NCBI RefSeq assembly: GCF_001707825.1
Contig: NZ_LYBM01000038.1
Span: 1 to 50,133 of the forward strand
DNA from: Veronia pacifica
Lineage (GTDB): Bacteria > Pseudomonadota > Gammaproteobacteria > Enterobacterales > Vibrionaceae
Length of the DNA: 50,133 nt
Direction of reading: 5' to 3'
In this document: piece by piece, positions 47,557 through 50,133 of the stretch
Position numbering within the stretch: position 1 is the first letter of the stretch
Layout of the letters: each line of letters begins with the position of its first letter
The notes under the pieces: generated by a model
The model's input: the letters and a program-made list of their open reading frames with translations, nothing else
Told to the model about the DNA's origin: nothing
Database searches by the model: none
Translations under genes and position numbers: made by a program

Positions 47557-47912
47557 AAGACTTTGTCTAAAACGCTTGTTCAATCTTTGAAGTGGTCATT
47601 GGTTAAACACAACAGTGGCAAGTTTTTATCACTATTATTTTCAAACTTGTCTACTTTTCTTAACGCCATATGGGGTACGGAAAAAGTAGTAAATGCTTCA
47701 AAATTATCAAAATAAAGACGAAACAAGTGTTTTTGAGAATTTGTACTATTGTTAATAGAACTGGGTTAGGGAGTACCAGACGGTAACCTGCCGAATGTAT
47801 TCAGTTTCGGTAAGGAGGAAATGACAAATTGGGTCTATCTGTGTCGGAGAAGGTAATGAAATTTAGGGGAATGGCCATTTTCCGTTACACAGTTTGAAAC
47901 AGGAAAAAGACT
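47557..47912. other. Divergent intergenic region between acyl-CoA ligase and luxT
   Basis: About 350 bp with no gene on either strand. Promoters for both divergent genes must be here. I could not settle on -35/-10 elements. GTACCAGACGG near 47775 resembles half of a FadR site but lacks a partner. Confidence 0.35.
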
Positions 47913-48374
47913 ATGCCTAAAAGAAGTAGGGAAGATACTGAAGAGACGATAAGAACGATCCTCGACGCTGCTGTTGACCAGCTCATCGTTCACGGTTACG
48001 ACAAAATGTCTTATACCACGTTGAGCGAACAAACCGGAATCAGCCGCACGGGAATCAGTCATCACTTTCCCAAAAAAACCGACTTTATCAGCAAGCTTGA
48101 TGATCGCCTGATCAGCATTTTGTTGGATAAACTTGATTTGGAAGGGGACCAGACAAGTTTTTCAGACAGTTGGAAAAGTGCACTGGCAAGTGATGAAAAA
48201 TTCGCAGCAGTGCTTCGCCTGATCTTTCTCTTTCGAGCTACTGATGACAACGACATAAATTTTACCCGGCGAGTTTGCCAAAATTTGGAGTCAGAGGGGT
48301 GCAAGCGATTCGGTAATGGTTTCAAGCAAGAGCTGGAGTGCTTGGTAGGGAAGTCATTACTGACGATGAACTGA
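47913..48374 (+). CDS. luxT: TetR-family regulator LuxT/SwrT
   Basis: 153 aa, the length I recall for LuxT. The N-terminus MPKRSREDTEETIRTILDA and MSYTTLSEQTGISRTGISHH form the TetR helix-turn-helix and match the Vibrio LuxT/SwrT sequence closely as I remember it. In vibrios this protein affects luxO, the Qrr1 small RNA, and swarming genes. AGGAAAAAG precedes the ATG. It diverges from the acyl-CoA ligase gene and is followed by a terminator. Confidence 0.85.
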   Translation: MPKRSREDTEETIRTILDAAVDQLIVHGYDKMSYTTLSEQTGISRTGISHHFPKKTDFISKLDDRLISILLDKLDLEGDQTSFSDSWKSALASDEKFAAVLRLIFLFRATDDNDINFTRRVCQNLESEGCKRFGNGFKQELECLVGKSLLTMN

Positions 48375-48399
48375 TTCTATCTACTTTGTCGTGTCCTTG

Positions 48400-48430
48400 A
48401 AGGTACCTTATTTAACCGGGTACCTTTTTT
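48400..48430 (+). terminator. Rho-independent terminator of luxT
   Basis: AAGGTACC pairs with GGTACCTT around an 11-nt loop, followed by T's, 26 nt past the stop. Confidence 0.88.
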
Positions 48431-48655
48431 GATCGGCTTTATAAATTCCTATCAACATAAATGTGCCCAGTTATTAACCATATTTCATTATTTATTTATC
48501 CCTTCAGCAGCATTGTTAATAAAACCCTTGATCCTAAACAGTAAAACGTCAGATTTTTAGGCTTTGCTTCAAAAAGATGTTGATAGATTAAAAAAAATTT
48601 AAATAATGGGCGTCTCTCACTTCAGTGTTTTTTTAGCTTGCCCAAGAGATGTTCC

Positions 48656-49852
48656 ATGAGTAAACCATTAGTATTAGTCCTAAACTCAGGCAGTTCTTCC
48701 CTTAAATTTGCATTAGTCGAAGCCCAAACTGGCGACGCGGTCGTCTCAGGTATTGGCGAATGTTTCGGCTTGGATAATGCCTGTATTGCTTGGAAAGGAG
48801 AGGGCATTGATAAGCAGGAAGTGATTCTTCAGAGCGGGGATAACCATCATCAGCAGGCTGTTGATATTATTGTCTCACTGATTGAAAAGGAACACCTTGG
48901 CAGTGATCTATGTGCTGTTGGACACCGTGTTGTACATGGTGGAGAGCACTTCTCCCAAGCAACACTTATCGATGATAGTGTCATAGAGAAAATTGAATCT
49001 CTGAGTAGCCTTGCTCCTCTCCACAATCCATCTCATGTAGTTGGTATCCGTGCGGCCATCAGTGCTTTCCCACACTTGCCTCAGGTGGCAGTTTTTGACA
49101 CCGCTTTCCACCAGACGATGCCGGCCAAAGCATATACCTATGCGATTTCACAGAAGCTATATCGCGATTTCGGAATACGCCGTTACGGCTTCCATGGCAC
49201 CAGCCATTATTTCGTTAGTCGTGAAGCGGCAAAACAACTGGATAAAGTGCCAGAGCAAACTAATGTGATCACTGTGCATTTGGGTAATGGTGCATCGGTC
49301 TGCGCAGTAAAAAATGGTAAGAGTGTGGACACCAGCATGGGTTTCACACCCATTGCAGGTTTGATGATGGGGACTCGCTGTGGCGATCTGGATCCAAGTA
49401 TTCCTGAGTTCTTGCAAAAGCAAGGTTGGACGCCTGAGCAAATTCATAAAGAACTGAACGGCAATTCCGGTCTTCTGGGGGTATCTGAACTTACCAGCGA
49501 CTGCAGGGGTATCTGTGAAGCTGCAGGAGAGGGGCACAAGGGCGCGCAACTGGCGCTTGAATTGTTCAGTTATCGTGTTGCGAAATACATTGCCTCTTAC
49601 ATGGTTGCACTGGATGAGGTTGACGCTATCGTATTTACTGGTGGAATAGGCGAGAACTCGCTTCCAGTGCGTCATCTGATCATGATGAATTTACGGGTAT
49701 TTGGCTATCGTGAAGATGTGGAAGCCAACGAAAAGGCGCGTTTTGGTCAACCTGGTATGATCAGTCAGCAAGGAACACCGATGGCACTGGTGATTCCAAC
49801 AAATGAAGAGTTTGTTATAGCCTCTGAGGCACTGAGATTTACCATGCAATAA
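48656..49852 (+). CDS. ackA: Acetate kinase
   Basis: 398 aa (E. coli 400). All acetate/propionate kinase signatures are present: LVLNSGSSSLKF, VGHRVVHGG, FDTAFHQTMP, RRYGFHGTSH, VHLGNGASV, GLMMGTRCGDLDP and FTGGIGENS. It makes acetyl phosphate from acetate and ATP, or the reverse. The frame opens at 48638, but ATG 48656 preceded by AAGAGAT is the conserved start. The usual partner pta does not begin in the 280 bp that remain, so this may be a solitary second copy. Confidence 0.97.
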   Translation: MSKPLVLVLNSGSSSLKFALVEAQTGDAVVSGIGECFGLDNACIAWKGEGIDKQEVILQSGDNHHQQAVDIIVSLIEKEHLGSDLCAVGHRVVHGGEHFSQATLIDDSVIEKIESLSSLAPLHNPSHVVGIRAAISAFPHLPQVAVFDTAFHQTMPAKAYTYAISQKLYRDFGIRRYGFHGTSHYFVSREAAKQLDKVPEQTNVITVHLGNGASVCAVKNGKSVDTSMGFTPIAGLMMGTRCGDLDPSIPEFLQKQGWTPEQIHKELNGNSGLLGVSELTSDCRGICEAAGEGHKGAQLALELFSYRVAKYIASYMVALDEVDAIVFTGGIGENSLPVRHLIMMNLRVFGYREDVEANEKARFGQPGMISQQGTPMALVIPTNEEFVIASEALRFTMQ

Positions 49853-49870
49853 ACAACCATTTATTCAATC

Positions 49871-49903
49871 AATGAGCTTCAGATTTTTCATCTGGGGCTC
49901 GTT
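49871..49903 (+). terminator. Stem-loop after ackA
   Basis: GAGCTTCAGAT pairs with ATCTGGGGCTC (two G-T pairs) around TTTTC, extendable to 14 bp, 19 nt past the stop. The sequence after it is AT-rich rather than a pure T-run. The last 230 bp of the window show no supported gene. Confidence 0.6.
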
Positions 49904-50133
49904 AATTAAATATCAACACCTATCTTTTCTGCTTCAATTTTTCTCTCGATCTTTCTATTTTGCAAAATATGTTTTGATACAAAATTTGTATCGATCTTTC
50001 TTGCCTCGTACACGACAAAAGCACATATTTCCGATCTTCATTGATAATTTTGGTTTTGTTTTTTGAACGAAGTTTTTGACATTGCTCCTTTTAGTTGGCA
50101 GGGGGTGTTCTTGTGTGCCGCGACGGGTTGGCT

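Noticed and set aside
49872-50066. 64-aa Phe-rich frame after ackA
   Set aside because: It runs through the ackA stem-loop, has no ribosome binding site and reflects T-rich non-coding DNA.

Overview
The window looks like chromosomal DNA of a marine gammaproteobacterium of the Vibrionaceae (Vibrio, Photobacterium, Grimontia or Enterovibrio type). The pointers are a LuxT/SwrT-type TetR regulator, a divergent sdaA-glyA-gcvH-gcvP / XRE regulator-gcvT glycine locus of the kind I recall from vibrios, a FadR-like operator before an acyl-CoA ligase, and moderate GC with AT-rich gaps. The genus cannot be fixed by reading alone. I see no rRNA, tRNA, CRISPR array, prophage or insertion sequence.

Layout. 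1-1.1 kb: a cut-off coiled-coil protein with a Gly/Tyr repeat tail, and a 57-codon ORF. 1.6-8.7 kb: a tight seven-gene nonulosonic acid operon (4,6-dehydratase, LegC aminotransferase, NeuC, NeuB, NeuD, CBS-nucleotidyltransferase, NeuA) that should make a CMP-activated legionaminic-acid-like sugar; no glycosyltransferase or flagellin gene is in view. 8.8-24.5 kb: a mosaic of single genes: DUF2235 lipoprotein, three GNAT acetyltransferases, a chemoreceptor, a DMT exporter, a ParD-like protein coupled to a methionine aminopeptidase, three alpha/beta hydrolases, YtoQ and the lipocalin Blc. Three genes here are broken: a MocR regulator and a pentapeptide-repeat gene by frameshift, and a VOC gene by an in-frame TGA.

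24.5-33.1 kb: the glycine/serine locus. SdaA, GlyA, GcvH and GcvP run leftward; an XRE-cupin regulator and GcvT run rightward. The roughly 500-bp divergent region carries two copies of a TTTCCTATAGGAAA-type palindrome and a PurR-like box. Together the enzymes can take glycine via serine to pyruvate.

33.4-45.3 kb: a DnaJ-related gene, then the most unusual segment. A 1008-residue lipoprotein with cysteine-paired repeats and an HExxHxxGxxH zinc-protease motif lies beside a paralogue broken by three frameshifts. Two paralogous 89-residue secreted proteins flank the pair on the opposite strand, and a 1313-residue hybrid histidine kinase follows. This is the best candidate for an undescribed system.

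45.8-50.1 kb: a long-chain acyl-CoA ligase (FadR-like site upstream), divergent LuxT, and acetate kinase with no pta start visible in the last 280 bp.
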